Translations under genes and position numbers: made by a program
Shown: positions 1 through 8,519 of the stretch, piece by piece
Numbering within the stretch: position 1 is the first letter of the stretch
Layout of the letters: each line of letters begins with the position of its first letter
Notes under the pieces: generated by a model
Database searches by the model: none
What the model saw: the letters and a program-made list of their open reading frames with translations, nothing else
Told to the model about the DNA's origin: nothing
Origin: Bacteroidota bacterium
GTDB taxonomy: Bacteria; Bacteroidota; Bacteroidia; JABEUT01
NCBI GenBank assembly: GCA_013285655.1
Contig: JABDHI010000010.1
Span: forward strand, 11,673-59,047
Length of the DNA: 47,375 nucleotides
Direction: 5' to 3'

Positions 1-2267
1 AATTCGACCAATCGGTATTTGTAATAAATGCAGTAAAAAGTGTAATAACCGAGGGCGCTTTAGGGGCCATACTTACAGGGCTTATGGTTCTTTTATTTTT
101 GGGAGACTGGCGCAGTAGTTTGATCGTTATCATTACTATCCCCGTTTCAGTTATCAGTGCGGTTATGTTTTTAAAACTAACAGGGCAAACCATCAACCTG
201 ATGACATTAAGCGGATTGTCATTATCCATAGGAATTTTGGTTGACCAGGCCACGGTAACTATTGAAAACATTCACCAGCATTTAGAAATGGGCAAAAGCA
301 AAAAGCTTGCCATTTTTGATGCCTGCAGAGAGATATCGTTTCCATTATTGCTTATCCTGCTTTGTATCCTTGCCGTATTTGCTCCTTCGTTTGTAATGAA
401 TGGTGTACCTAAAGCTATGTTCCTGCCGCTTTCTTTATCCATTGGCTTTGCTATGATCATTTCATTTTTCGCGGCACAAATGCTGGTTCCTGTTATGTCT
501 AATTGGATCTTAAAGAGCCATACGAATGTAAACGAAGCGGTATATACACATGCAGGCCTAGCTCTGGATGAAGAGGAGTTAACCGAAATAAAAAAACATA
601 TGGATGAAGAAACATCTCATCCGGAGAAAAACGACCTGTTTCAGAAAATAAAAATGGCCTTTTTAAGACGCTTAGAAAAATTAATGCCTAACAAAAAACT
701 ATGGGTAATAGTTTACCTGGCAGGTGCACTGCTTGCCGTTGCATTTTGCTTTAGCTTTATTGGTAAAGATATGTTACCCAAAGTCAATTCGGGACAGTTT
801 CAATTGCGGGTAAAAGAACCTGACGGAACACGCCTGGAACGGACAGAAGAAGCAGTGCATAAAGTATTAGCTATTATTGACTCAGCCACCGGAAACCATG
901 TATCTATAAGTTCTGCCTATGTGGGTTTAATACCCAGCAGTTTTGGCACGAGCAATTTATATGTGTTTAACAGCGGTACACAGGAAGCCGTTATACAGGT
1001 TGGTTTGGATGAAGACTATAAAGTTAACCTTGATGACCTGAAGGAAAAACTGAGGGCCAACATTAATAGATTGTTACCTGAAGCCCGGATAAGTTTTGAG
1101 CCTATTGAGCTTACAGAAAAGATCATGAGCCAGGGTGCCTCTACCCCTATTGAAATAAGGGTGGCCGGTAAAAACATGGATGACATTTCAAACTATGCAG
1201 GCAAGCTAAAGCAGAAATTAAGTGCTATTCCATTTCTGCGCGATGTTCAGATTCAGCAACCTTTGAAGTTTCCTGTTATACGTATTCACTTCGATAGGTT
1301 CAAGATAGCCCAAATGGGTTTGAGCCTGCCTGAAGTGGCACAATCGGTTACCGATGCTACCTCGTCGAGCCGCTTTACATACAAAAACCTGTGGCTCGAT
1401 CAAAACAACTCATACACCTACCAAACACAAATAGAAGTGCCGGAATATATGATGAACGATATGAGCCAGGTACAATCTATTCCGCTTATAAAGGGAATGA
1501 ACCGCCCTTTCCTGGGTGATGTTGCTACCTTTTCTGTCGATTCTGTTCCGGGAGAATATGATCGTTCCGGCCCAAGGAGATTTGTAACAGTAAGCGCCAA
1601 CATAAATAAAAAAGACTTAGGCACTGCAACCGATGCGGTTCAAAAGTCGATAGCTGAAATTGGTGAGCTACCTAAAGGTCTGCAAATGCAAGTAAAAGGA
1701 ATGTCCAGCTTATTGATAGAAACCTTTTCGAGTTTGCAAAGTGGTTTACTGGTGGCACTGGTTGTTATTTTATTATTGCTGGCAGCCAATTACCAGTCTT
1801 TTAAGCTTTCGCTCATTGTGCTATCCACTACGCCAGCCGTTTTGCTCGGTGCATTGTTGTTTCTGCTGGCAACGGGCTCTACATTAAACCTGCAATCGTA
1901 CATGGGTATTATTATGGCCATTGGGGTTTCTGTAGCCAATTCCATACTAATAGTTACCAATGCAGAAAACCTGCGCCCTAAATACAAAAGCGCTATTGAA
2001 GCAGCCAAAGTAAGCGCATCTGTCCGCTTACGCCCTATATTAATGACGAGCCTTGCCATGATAGCAGGTATGATACCTATGGCAGCCGGTTTTGGCGAAG
2101 CAGGTGATCAAACCGCTCCACTAGGCAGAGCCGTTATAGGCGGATTAGCAGCATCTACCCTGGCCGCTTTATTTATAGTGCCGCTTGTATATTCCGTTAC
2201 GATGCAGAAAGCCTCTTTCGATGATTCTTCTTTATTACCTGAAAACAATAATTCAAAACCTCTTTAA
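1..2267 (+). CDS. RND efflux transporter permease (5'-truncated)
   Basis: Inner-membrane proton-driven efflux pump of the AcrB/HAE-1-like RND superfamily. The reading frame is open from base 3, before the first ATG at 84, so the N-terminal part lies outside the window. The visible protein starts in the conserved stretch before TM2 (FDQSVFV, then LTGLMVLLFLGDWRSS), followed by TM2-TM6, a periplasmic porter region (about 245-560 counted from Met84) and the C-terminal TM block ending GMIPMAAGFG and VPLVYS. The proton-relay segment in TM4 reads GILVDQATVTIENI: the second Asp of the AcrB pair (VDDA) is Gln here, and TM10 has VANSILIV where AcrB has its relay Lys. The adaptor gene follows 2 bp after the stop. 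No outer-membrane channel gene is present downstream; it may lie upstream of the window. Family assignment is secure; the substrate cannot be read from the sequence. Confidence 0.93.
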   Translation, partial: FDQSVFVINAVKSVITEGALGAILTGLMVLLFLGDWRSSLIVIITIPVSVISAVMFLKLTGQTINLMTLSGLSLSIGILVDQATVTIENIHQHLEMGKSKKLAIFDACREISFPLLLILLCILAVFAPSFVMNGVPKAMFLPLSLSIGFAMIISFFAAQMLVPVMSNWILKSHTNVNEAVYTHAGLALDEEELTEIKKHMDEETSHPEKNDLFQKIKMAFLRRLEKLMPNKKLWVIVYLAGALLAVAFCFSFIGKDMLPKVNSGQFQLRVKEPDGTRLERTEEAVHKVLAIIDSATGNHVSISSAYVGLIPSSFGTSNLYVFNSGTQEAVIQVGLDEDYKVNLDDLKEKLRANINRLLPEARISFEPIELTEKIMSQGASTPIEIRVAGKNMDDISNYAGKLKQKLSAIPFLRDVQIQQPLKFPVIRIHFDRFKIAQMGLSLPEVAQSVTDATSSSRFTYKNLWLDQNNSYTYQTQIEVPEYMMNDMSQVQSIPLIKGMNRPFLGDVATFSVDSVPGEYDRSGPRRFVTVSANINKKDLGTATDAVQKSIAEIGELPKGLQMQVKGMSSLLIETFSSLQSGLLVALVVILLLLAANYQSFKLSLIVLSTTPAVLLGALLFLLATGSTLNLQSYMGIIMAIGVSVANSILIVTNAENLRPKYKSAIEAAKVSASVRLRPILMTSLAMIAGMIPMAAGFGEAGDQTAPLGRAVIGGLAASTLAALFIVPLVYSVTMQKASFDDSSLLPENNNSKPL

Positions 2268-2269
2268 TC

Positions 2270-3358
2270 ATGAAAAACATTTTTAATATATCTGCAACGA
2301 TCATTATATGTTCGTTGTTATTTACAGCTTGTTCCAGAAAGGAGAACAACACATCTGAGAAAAAAGCGGAAGCAGTTAGTTACCCTTTATGCGCCGTAAA
2401 AACGCAGGCCATTGCAACAACTCTGCGTTTACCTGCGCAGCTTAACCCGTTTTACGAGGTAAGTATTTACCCACGTGTTACAGGGTACATCAAAACCCTG
2501 CCGGTTGATATTGGAAGTGTGGTAAAAGAAGGGCAACTGTTAATGCAAATGGAAGCGCCCGACGTAGAACAAAACAGTGTGGCGGCACAGGAACGTTACA
2601 TAAAGGTACAGGCAACCTACCGCGCCAGTAAAGATAATTATACCCGATTGATGAATGCAGCTAAAACAGCAGGTGCGGTTTCTCCGAATGATCTGCAAAT
2701 GGCACAGTCGCAAATGCAATCGGACAGTGCGCTAAGCAATAGCGAAAAAGCAAACTGGATGGCCATGGAATCGATGAAGGATTACTTAACTGTAAGAGCC
2801 CCTTTCGATGGAACTATTACGCAACGGAATGTTCACCCCGGTGCATTGGTTACCACAGGCAATAAAACAGACATGTCGCCTTTGTTAGAATTGCAACAGA
2901 TATCGAAGCTGCGCCTACAGGTAAAAGTGCCTGAAACGTATGCAACACAATTGGAAGATAACCAGAACATTTCGTTTGTAGTGGATGCGCTTCCGGGAAA
3001 AACATTTACCGGAACCATTAGCCGCCAGGCGAATTCACTGGATGATAAATACCGCAGCGAAACATTTGAAATAGATATAACCAATACCGACCACTTACTT
3101 ATGCCGGGTATGTATGCAGAAGTTTTGCTCCCCTTAAAAGGCCACCCGAATGCCTGTGTTGTTCCTCAAACAGCCGTAGTAGTTTCTACCGAAAAAAAAT
3201 ACGTAATAAAAGTGCAGGACAATAAGACCGCATTGGTAGATGTTACCACCGGCAATGAAGACAATGGGATAGTAGAAATATTCGGAGATATAAAAGCAGG
3301 AGATATGGTTATTGAAAAAGCTAATGATGAAATTAAAGCGAATCAAATTATTAAGTAA
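2270..3358 (+). CDS. RND efflux periplasmic adaptor (HlyD/MFP family) lipoprotein
   Basis: Periplasmic membrane-fusion subunit linking the RND permease to an outer-membrane channel. The N-terminus is a lipoprotein signal with lipobox LFTAC (Cys21). It is followed by a lipoyl/barrel-sandwich half (YPRVTGYIKTLPVDIGSVVKEG, about residues 68-90), a helical hairpin rich in Gln/Ala/Ser (about 95-165), the second lipoyl half (VRAPFDGTITQRNVHPG) and beta-barrel/membrane-proximal domains (about 205-355). At 362 aa it is normal for the family. It starts 2 bp after the permease stop, so the two are almost certainly cotranscribed. Permease-before-adaptor order is less usual than the reverse but occurs in Bacteroidota. 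Function is well supported; substrate unknown. Confidence 0.93.
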   Translation: MKNIFNISATIIICSLLFTACSRKENNTSEKKAEAVSYPLCAVKTQAIATTLRLPAQLNPFYEVSIYPRVTGYIKTLPVDIGSVVKEGQLLMQMEAPDVEQNSVAAQERYIKVQATYRASKDNYTRLMNAAKTAGAVSPNDLQMAQSQMQSDSALSNSEKANWMAMESMKDYLTVRAPFDGTITQRNVHPGALVTTGNKTDMSPLLELQQISKLRLQVKVPETYATQLEDNQNISFVVDALPGKTFTGTISRQANSLDDKYRSETFEIDITNTDHLLMPGMYAEVLLPLKGHPNACVVPQTAVVVSTEKKYVIKVQDNKTALVDVTTGNEDNGIVEIFGDIKAGDMVIEKANDEIKANQIIK

Positions 3359-3569
3359 TAATAAGGAGCGGTGTTACACCATGACTACATACCTCATATA
3401 CTGTTAGTTACGAACACAAGTCCGCTAAAGCCAGTAAAGACGCCATTTTCGCCCTTATTTTCTGTCGATAAAAAAGGTTGGTAAGACGATACTTTTATGG
3501 CGTCTGCATAATATTTTATCACATGGGTATTAAGTGACCGTAAATTGCGGAAAATTTAATCCCTTGTTT

Positions 3570-4190
3570 ATGAAAAACAATCCGGCCAAGCAAACAGAAG
3601 AACTCAAAAAAAACGTTGATAAGGTTTCACATTCATCGAAGGAAACTATTAAAACGTTAATAGATTCAAATACAAAGCAATTCGGCTTAATTTTAGATGC
3701 GAACAAAAAAACATTCGAATCTATCAGCAAACTTTTAAAAGAAAAGTCAGTTGATCCTGCTTTAACAAATGCAATTACCAGCACATTCAGCAAAAGCATC
3801 AAACTTTCTGAAGAGACCATAGACTCTGTTATTGATTCACACAGCAAACGCATAGCGCAATCCATCAATTTTGTATCGCGCTTTACAGAAATTTTAAAGA
3901 GTGATGATATAACCTCGAAAGAAGGTGTGAGCAAACTGCTTGAACTGGCAAAAGATAACCTGGAGACCTCAACGGCTCTTACCATGGAGAATATTGAGAA
4001 AATGGTACAAGCCTATTCAGAACATCTTAACCTTGCACTGGCTTTTAACCGAAAATTTGCCGAGAACATACAAACGTATGTAAACTCGTTGGTACAAAAC
4101 CAAAAGAGGAGCAATGATATGTTCCCTTACGGCGATGTTGCATTCGATTGGTGGAAGAAAGCTGAAGAGAAAGAAAAGCACAAAGCGTAG
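3570..4190 (+). CDS. Phasin-like helical protein
   Basis: Cytoplasmic-looking 206-aa protein with no signal peptide and no membrane segment. It is almost entirely predicted helix, rich in Lys, Ser, Thr, Glu and Asn with spaced Leu/Ile/Val, and ends in a highly charged tail (WWKKAEEKEKHKA). This composition and length resemble phasins and other amphipathic helical granule or surface-associated proteins, but I see no diagnostic motif. The ATG at 3570 (MKNNPAKQ) is preferred over the in-frame GTG at 3534, because the extra residues (MTVNCGKFNPLF) look unlike the rest. The 211-bp gap upstream holds a 9-bp inverted repeat (AGACGCCAT, 3438-3446 with 3497-3505) that could be regulatory. Monocistronic, with a strong terminator just downstream. 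Function is inferred only. Confidence 0.6.
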   Translation: MKNNPAKQTEELKKNVDKVSHSSKETIKTLIDSNTKQFGLILDANKKTFESISKLLKEKSVDPALTNAITSTFSKSIKLSEETIDSVIDSHSKRIAQSINFVSRFTEILKSDDITSKEGVSKLLELAKDNLETSTALTMENIEKMVQAYSEHLNLALAFNRKFAENIQTYVNSLVQNQKRSNDMFPYGDVAFDWWKKAEEKEKHKA

Positions 4191-4213
4191 TATTTATAGT
4201 TTCAAAATAAATG

Positions 4214-4246
4214 ATCCCTGTAGCGCAAATGTTACAGGGATTTTTT
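4214..4246 (+). terminator. Rho-independent terminator of the phasin-like gene
   Basis: Perfect 9-bp stem ATCCCTGTA / TACAGGGAT (4214-4222 with 4233-4241), 10-nt loop, then a run of T. It lies 24 bp after the stop codon of the phasin-like gene. Confidence 0.85.
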
Positions 4247-4603
4247 ATTGCCATCTTCTGTTCAAAGGCTTTATTGCAATCTACAGATTCGTTTTTTCAA
4301 CTTACATCTAATAAAATAACAAAACCTTTAAGGCAGAATTAATTTTGAATTATGAAAACAACCAAGAACATAGAACCTGTAAACAAAAAGCGTTTGTTAA
4401 TGCATTAACTGGCTATAATATTTTCATTTACACCAAATATGTAGTGTGGTTGATAGGTGAAGTTGGTTTGTTTTGGTGTAAGAGCTCCGGGGCCGGAATA
4501 TCCCCGGGGCTTTTTTCTTACCATATTATAATTTTAAGCTATGAAGTATTTTGTATTATTGATTCGTCTATTATAACAACGAACCATAACAACCATATTA
4601 TTT
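4247..4603 (+). other. Gene-poor gap holding a possible short transcript
   Basis: About 357 bp between the phasin terminator and the aldo/keto reductase. No convincing protein gene: a longer frame across it runs into the reductase out of frame. It contains an 18-codon ATG frame at 4352-4408 (starting MKTTKNIEP) and, further on, a second GC-rich terminator at 4483-4516. Two terminators in series with no real gene between them suggest a small RNA or leader transcript of roughly 150-200 nt. I do not recognise its family. Confidence 0.35.
4483..4516 (+). terminator. Strong Rho-independent terminator in an intergenic gap
   Basis: Ten-bp GC-rich stem AGCTCCGGGG / CCCCGGGGCT with one G-T pair (4483-4492 with 4502-4511), 9-nt loop, then TTTTTTC. 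It ends about 87 bp before the reductase start and belongs to no annotated gene, so it is a terminator either for a small RNA or for attenuation upstream of the reductase. Confidence 0.8.
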
Positions 4604-5626
4604 ATGAAATATCATTTATTAGGAAAGACTGGCTTACGCGTATCAGAGCTATGCCTGGGCACAATGACCTTTGGAAGCAAAGGAATGTTTGCCGCATTGG
4701 GTGGTGTAGAACAAAACATTGCAGATTCTCTGGTAGCCCGATCGGTAGAAAGTGGCATTAACTTTATTGATACCGCTAATGTGTATTCAGAAGGCATATC
4801 GGAAGAAATGACCGGCAAAGCGGTGAGAAACCTTAACCTGAAACGCGACGACCTGGTAATTGCAACCAAGGTGCGTGGCAAAATGGGCGATGGCCCTAAC
4901 GGAAGTGGCCTTACCCGCAAACATATATTACAACAAGTTGAGGCCAGCTTAAAGCGCCTTAATATGGATTATATTGACCTGTACCAGATACATGGCTATG
5001 ATGAACTTACCCCCATTGAAGAAACTATAGATGTGTTAGATGGATTGGTTAAGAGTGGCAAGGTGCGTTACATTGGTTGCAGCAACCTGGCAGCGTGGCA
5101 TATTATGAAAGCTTCCTCTTATTCTCATTATACGCATAAAGCAAGGTTCGAATCGTTACAGGCATATTATACTATTGCCGGCCGCGATTTAGAAAGGGAA
5201 CTTGCACCTGTGCTGAGAGACCAACAGATGGGCCTTATGGTATGGAGCCCGCTGGCGGGTGGCTTACTAAGCGGCAAATACAACCGTAAAATGGAAGCTG
5301 CAGAAGGATCGAGGCGCATTAAGTTCGATTTCCCTCCGGTAAATCAGGAACGTGCTTTTGATATTATTGATGTGCTCGAACCCATGGCTAAGGAAAAGAA
5401 AGTATCGGTAGCACAACTGGCACTGGCATGGTTATTGCACCAAAAGGTAGTAACTACAGTTATTATCGGCGCTAAAAAACTCGATCAGTTGAACGACAAC
5501 CTGAAAGCTACCGAAGTAACTTTTAGTCCGGAAGAATTAACGAAACTGGATGCTGTAAGTAAACTACCGGCCGAATACCCACACTGGATGTTAGAACGCC
5601 AGGGCGGTGACAGAAGGAAAAAGTAA
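4604..5626 (+). CDS. Aldo/keto reductase
   Basis: NAD(P)H-dependent oxidoreductase of the aldo/keto reductase superfamily, TIM-barrel, cytoplasmic. The catalytic tetrad is visible: Asp56 (GINFIDTANVYS), Tyr61, Lys89 (VIATKVRG) and His130 (LYQIHGYD). Later signatures include VRYIGCSNLAAW and MVWSPLAGGLLSGKY. The C-terminal IIGAKKLDQLNDNLKA matches the cofactor-binding loop seen in YghZ/Kv-beta-like members. At 340 aa it is full length. ATG at 4604, no Shine-Dalgarno sequence, as usual in Bacteroidota. It is alone on its strand, followed by a repeat-filled gap. Substrate cannot be assigned. Confidence 0.93.
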   Translation: MKYHLLGKTGLRVSELCLGTMTFGSKGMFAALGGVEQNIADSLVARSVESGINFIDTANVYSEGISEEMTGKAVRNLNLKRDDLVIATKVRGKMGDGPNGSGLTRKHILQQVEASLKRLNMDYIDLYQIHGYDELTPIEETIDVLDGLVKSGKVRYIGCSNLAAWHIMKASSYSHYTHKARFESLQAYYTIAGRDLERELAPVLRDQQMGLMVWSPLAGGLLSGKYNRKMEAAEGSRRIKFDFPPVNQERAFDIIDVLEPMAKEKKVSVAQLALAWLLHQKVVTTVIIGAKKLDQLNDNLKATEVTFSPEELTKLDAVSKLPAEYPHWMLERQGGDRRKK

Positions 5627-5685
5627 TTTCAATTAAAAATTACGAATTAAGAATTAAAGTCAGTTTCATTTGCCGCGATAATATT

Positions 5686-5848
5686 CGTAAGATTTCTCAC
5701 TCCACTTCACTCCACTTCGCTTCGCTCGAAATGACAGAGGATCACATTTTAAAGAGAGGAGGGTGGCGCGGCTTCGTCGCGCCACCCTCCTCTCTTCTTA
5801 TATAACAAGCTCACCTGTCATTCCGAACGCAGTGAGAAATCTCACTCA
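5686..5848. repeat. Compound palindromic intergenic element
   Basis: Outer arms are an imperfect inverted repeat: the left arm (about 5686-5737, containing TTCGCTCGAAATGACAG) and right arm (5814-5848, CTGTCATTCCGAACGCAGTG, then AGAAATCTCAC) are complementary versions of one sequence. Between them sits a perfect 19-bp hairpin (5752-5770 with 5778-5796, AAGAGAGGAGGGTGGCGCG) with a 7-nt loop. It may act as terminator between the convergent reductase and MFS operon, but the T-tracts are weak. This type of CTGTCATTYCGA element is common in Bacteroidota intergenic regions. Confidence 0.75.
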
Positions 5849-5859
5849 ACTATAAAATA

Positions 5860-7134
5860 CTACTTCTCTATTACAGCGTTTTCCGCAACAGGTTCTATCG
5901 TTTCCTGTTTCTTCTTAAATATTTCTTTACGCATAATATATAAGAAGACACCGAAAATGATCAGTGCCGCAATACCCTGTAGCATAACCGTATCGGGTGC
6001 GCCTATCTTTTTCGATAATGCACCAACTACCAAAGCGCCTAATGGCTGCATACCAAAAAAGGCCATAGCAAAGTAGCTGATTACCCTGCCACGCATAGCA
6101 GGCGATGCGGTAGTTTGCAATATGGTATTACTTACAGTTACCTGGGCCATCATACCAAAGCCAACTATAACCGTAAACGCACATGCCAAAGGAAAGTTTG
6201 ATATATGCGAAAAACCAATGAGCCCAACACCGAAAATAAATGTTGCCCAAAATAATATAGCACGCATATTAGCACCAGGTTTTAATGAAGCCAGGAAAAT
6301 GGTTCCACAAATAGCACCTACCCCAACAAAACTATTCAAGTAGCCATAAACGGAAGCATCGCCGGTAAATATTTCTTTTGCAAACACGGGCAGTAATGCA
6401 TTGTATGGCAACACAAAAAAACTAACTAAGCCCAGGAATAAAATTATTAAACCAATAGCCGGGTTCGCCTGCAGGTATCGAAATCCTTCTACCAACTCCT
6501 CTCCTATCTTTTTGGTATGCTTTGGTGGATTAGGCAAGTTTAGCTTCATAAACAACAAAGACACTATCACGGCTACAAAGCTCAGCGCATTTAATGCAAA
6601 GCATATACCCGCCCCATATTTAGCTAACACCATACCCGAAAAAGCAGGGCCCAATATTTTTGCAAGGTTAACCATAGATGAATTAAGTGCAATAGCATTG
6701 GGTAGGTCTTCTTTTTTATCGACCATATTATAAACTAAGCCCTGGCGCGCAGGCACATCAAAGGCATTAATAACACCTAGCAATACACTTAGTCCGAATA
6801 TTTCCCACACCGTATATTTGGTGAACAAAACCAATATAGCAATCAATGCTGCTTGAATTAGTGAGGCCACTTGGGTGACCAACAAGACTTTATATCGGTT
6901 ATATCTGTCAGATACCACTCCACCCCACAACGAAAGCAAAAAGCTTGGGAACTGCGTACAAAAAACAGTTAGCCCTAGCATGAACGCTGAATGCGTCATG
7001 ATATAGACAACCCAATACACAGCAGTACGTTGCATCCAAGTACCTATTAGCGAAACAGACTGGCCAAAGAAGTACAACCTGTAATTACGGCTGCTGAATG
7101 CCCTGAACGTACTTATGTTTTTAATTGAAGCCAT
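5860..7134 (-). CDS. MFS transporter (DHA3/EntS-like exporter)
   Basis: Twelve-TM major facilitator, 424 aa. The N-terminus (FRAFSSRNYRLYFFGQSVSL, then IGTWMQ) is typical of the DHA3 group that includes EntS-like exporters. Motif A between TM2 and TM3 reads GGVVSDRYNRYKVLL. A conserved loop DVPARQG and the C-terminal half (MRGRVISYFAM) fit the same group. It is the last gene of a minus-strand operon (isochorismatase-fold hydrolase, MarR, small membrane protein, MFS; gaps 10, 11 and 24 bp), which argues for export of a small hydrophobic molecule under MarR control. The cytoplasmic tail is Lys-rich and ends EPVAENAVIEK. Transporter class is secure; the substrate is unknown. Confidence 0.93.
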   Translation of the reverse strand: MASIKNISTFRAFSSRNYRLYFFGQSVSLIGTWMQRTAVYWVVYIMTHSAFMLGLTVFCTQFPSFLLSLWGGVVSDRYNRYKVLLVTQVASLIQAALIAILVLFTKYTVWEIFGLSVLLGVINAFDVPARQGLVYNMVDKKEDLPNAIALNSSMVNLAKILGPAFSGMVLAKYGAGICFALNALSFVAVIVSLLFMKLNLPNPPKHTKKIGEELVEGFRYLQANPAIGLIILFLGLVSFFVLPYNALLPVFAKEIFTGDASVYGYLNSFVGVGAICGTIFLASLKPGANMRAILFWATFIFGVGLIGFSHISNFPLACAFTVIVGFGMMAQVTVSNTILQTTASPAMRGRVISYFAMAFFGMQPLGALVVGALSKKIGAPDTVMLQGIAALIIFGVFLYIMRKEIFKKKQETIEPVAENAVIEK

Positions 7135-7158
7135 AACCTAAACCTATTACACTCTCAT

Positions 7159-7467
7159 TTACATTTTCTCTTTCTTCGCGAAATTGGTTGCTGCCATAAC
7201 AGCCATTAAAGCAAAACCAATAAAGAAGATAATAACTGCAACATTATCCTGGCACGACATTTTACCAACCTTGTATAGTAAGCCGCCTATAACCAGGTTA
7301 AGCAAGGCCCATAATACATTTACCAAAGGAGATGAAGGCCCTTTGCCCGGTGGTTTAGCAAATGGTGTCGGGAAGTTATCGCCACAAACACCTTTAACAA
7401 AATGCGGCACAAAGTTCGAAATGAACGCGCCCGACCAAAATATACTTACATAATGATACCATTCCAT
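7159..7467 (-). CDS. Small integral membrane protein of unknown function
   Basis: 102-aa protein with about three hydrophobic segments: near residues 5-22 (VSIFWSGAFISNFVPHF), 48-67 (LVNVLWALLNLVIGGLLYKV) and 75-95 (VAVIIFFIGFALMAVMAAT), with a short Lys-rich tail. The Pro/Gly-rich loop between the first two (FPTPFAKPPGKGPSSP) is distinctive. No known catalytic motif. It lies 11 bp after marR and 24 bp before the MFS start, so it is probably expressed with the exporter and may be an accessory subunit; this is context inference only. Confidence 0.8.
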   Translation of the reverse strand: MEWYHYVSIFWSGAFISNFVPHFVKGVCGDNFPTPFAKPPGKGPSSPLVNVLWALLNLVIGGLLYKVGKMSCQDNVAVIIFFIGFALMAVMAATNFAKKEKM

Positions 7468-7478
7468 ATTATTTAGTT

Positions 7479-7907
7479 TTAGTTAGTTTCTACCAGTTTA
7501 TTTAACAAAGGCAATGCTTTTTCTATCAGTTCTTTTTCTTTATCAGTAAGTGATTTTTCAATAGCACCTTTCAGCCACTCATCTTTATCATACCTGACTT
7601 TTTCTACCAGCTTGCGGCCGGAAGGAGTAAGTGCTACAAACACCTTTCGCTTATCATCTTTAGATGGAGTGCGCTTTATGATCCCTTGCTCTTCCATCTT
7701 CTTTAATATCTGCGACATCGATTGTGTTTTAACCCTTGTTAGTGAAGCTAACTCAGTTGGTAGTAATGAAGGCGCACGAAATAGATGCCCAATGGTTTCA
7801 ATTTCAGTCATAGAATATATGCTAACCGAACCGGCTTGCTTGCGCAACCTCTTATGCAGGGCCGATATGGTATTACGCAGTGATGATGAAAGCTCTGTGG
7901 TATTCAT
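7479..7907 (-). CDS. MarR family transcriptional regulator
   Basis: 142-aa winged-helix DNA-binding protein, dimeric in this family, usually a ligand-released repressor. The recognition region is LLPTELASLTRVKTQSMSQILKKMEEQG (about residues 49-76), followed by the wing IIKRTPSKDDKRKVFVALTPSG (about 77-98) and a C-terminal dimerisation helix. It sits inside the operon with the hydrolase, small membrane protein and MFS exporter, so autoregulation of an efflux/detoxification unit is likely. A candidate palindromic operator is at 8520-8538, overlapping the operon's predicted -7 element. Confidence 0.93.
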   Translation of the reverse strand: MNTTELSSSLRNTISALHKRLRKQAGSVSIYSMTEIETIGHLFRAPSLLPTELASLTRVKTQSMSQILKKMEEQGIIKRTPSKDDKRKVFVALTPSGRKLVEKVRYDKDEWLKGAIEKSLTDKEKELIEKALPLLNKLVETN

Positions 7908-7917
7908 GTGAAAGATA

Positions 7918-8478
7918 TTATTGTTTACTCCATTCTTCTACGGTAAGCACATCCGCCTGGCGTGGAAATACTTTTGTAGTAAGTACATTATGAATTTCTG
8001 CATCGCCGTCGGCACAACAATCAGCTAATACAGTAAGGCGGTAATCTTTATCGGATGCTTCACGAAGCGTAGACAATACCACACCGCCTGTAGCAATACC
8101 GGTTAACACCATGTGCTGTATGCCTTGCGAACGGAGTACTACTTCAAGGTCGCTCCCTGCAAAAGCGCTTACGCGGCGCTTAGTAACAATAACATCTCCA
8201 GCCTGCGGAGCAACGCGAGAGTCTACTTTCATAAAGTCATCCATGTTAACCTTGGCAAGCCTTTCTTTGGTTGCGCTAAAGCTTTTGTTACCGGGGCTCA
8301 CTTCCGGCATACCAGCCCTGAAACCTACCACTACATATATTACCGGCATGTTTTTAGCACGTGCATTGGCAATTGCTTTATTAACGTTGCTTATTAATAC
8401 TTCCGGCGAAATTGGTAACATAGGCAATATGCCTTGTTGCATATCCATTACTAATAGGGCTGTGTTCTTTGTTTCCAT
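7918..8478 (-). CDS. Isochorismatase-family hydrolase lacking the usual Cys
   Basis: 186-aa protein of the isochorismatase/cysteine hydrolase fold. Asp12 (ALLVMDMQQG) and Lys100 (VIVTKRRVSAFAGS) of the catalytic triad are present. The third position, normally Cys in nicotinamidase-like members (GVATNVCVEST), reads GIATGGVVLST, giving Val133 where Cys is expected. Either the protein uses non-Cys chemistry, as true isochorismatases do, or it is a binding protein. It is the first gene of the operon with MarR and the MFS exporter; marR starts 10 bp later. The reaction cannot be named from sequence; a role in processing the molecule sensed or exported by the operon is inferred. Confidence 0.88.
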   Translation of the reverse strand: METKNTALLVMDMQQGILPMLPISPEVLISNVNKAIANARAKNMPVIYVVVGFRAGMPEVSPGNKSFSATKERLAKVNMDDFMKVDSRVAPQAGDVIVTKRRVSAFAGSDLEVVLRSQGIQHMVLTGIATGGVVLSTLREASDKDYRLTVLADCCADGDAEIHNVLTTKVFPRQADVLTVEEWSKQ

Positions 8479-8519
8479 ATAAGGGTTTTATTTTATGTTG
8501 TTTAACTTGTAATTAAAAC

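Noticed and set aside
3438-3505. 9-bp inverted repeat after the efflux adaptor as a terminator
   Set aside because: Arms are 50 bp apart and no T-run follows, so it is at most a regulatory repeat.
3530-3985. 151-codon frame antisense to the phasin-like gene
   Set aside because: The plus-strand gene has a better start, composition and a matched terminator; the antisense frame is Ser/Phe/Leu rich as expected for a shadow.
4345-4761. 138-codon frame overlapping the aldo/keto reductase start
   Set aside because: It crosses a terminator and enters the reductase out of frame; the peptide shows no family features.
5127-5160. tRNA-like TTCGAATC string
   Set aside because: It lies within the aldo/keto reductase coding sequence; no cloverleaf can be drawn around it. 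No tRNA was found elsewhere by eye.
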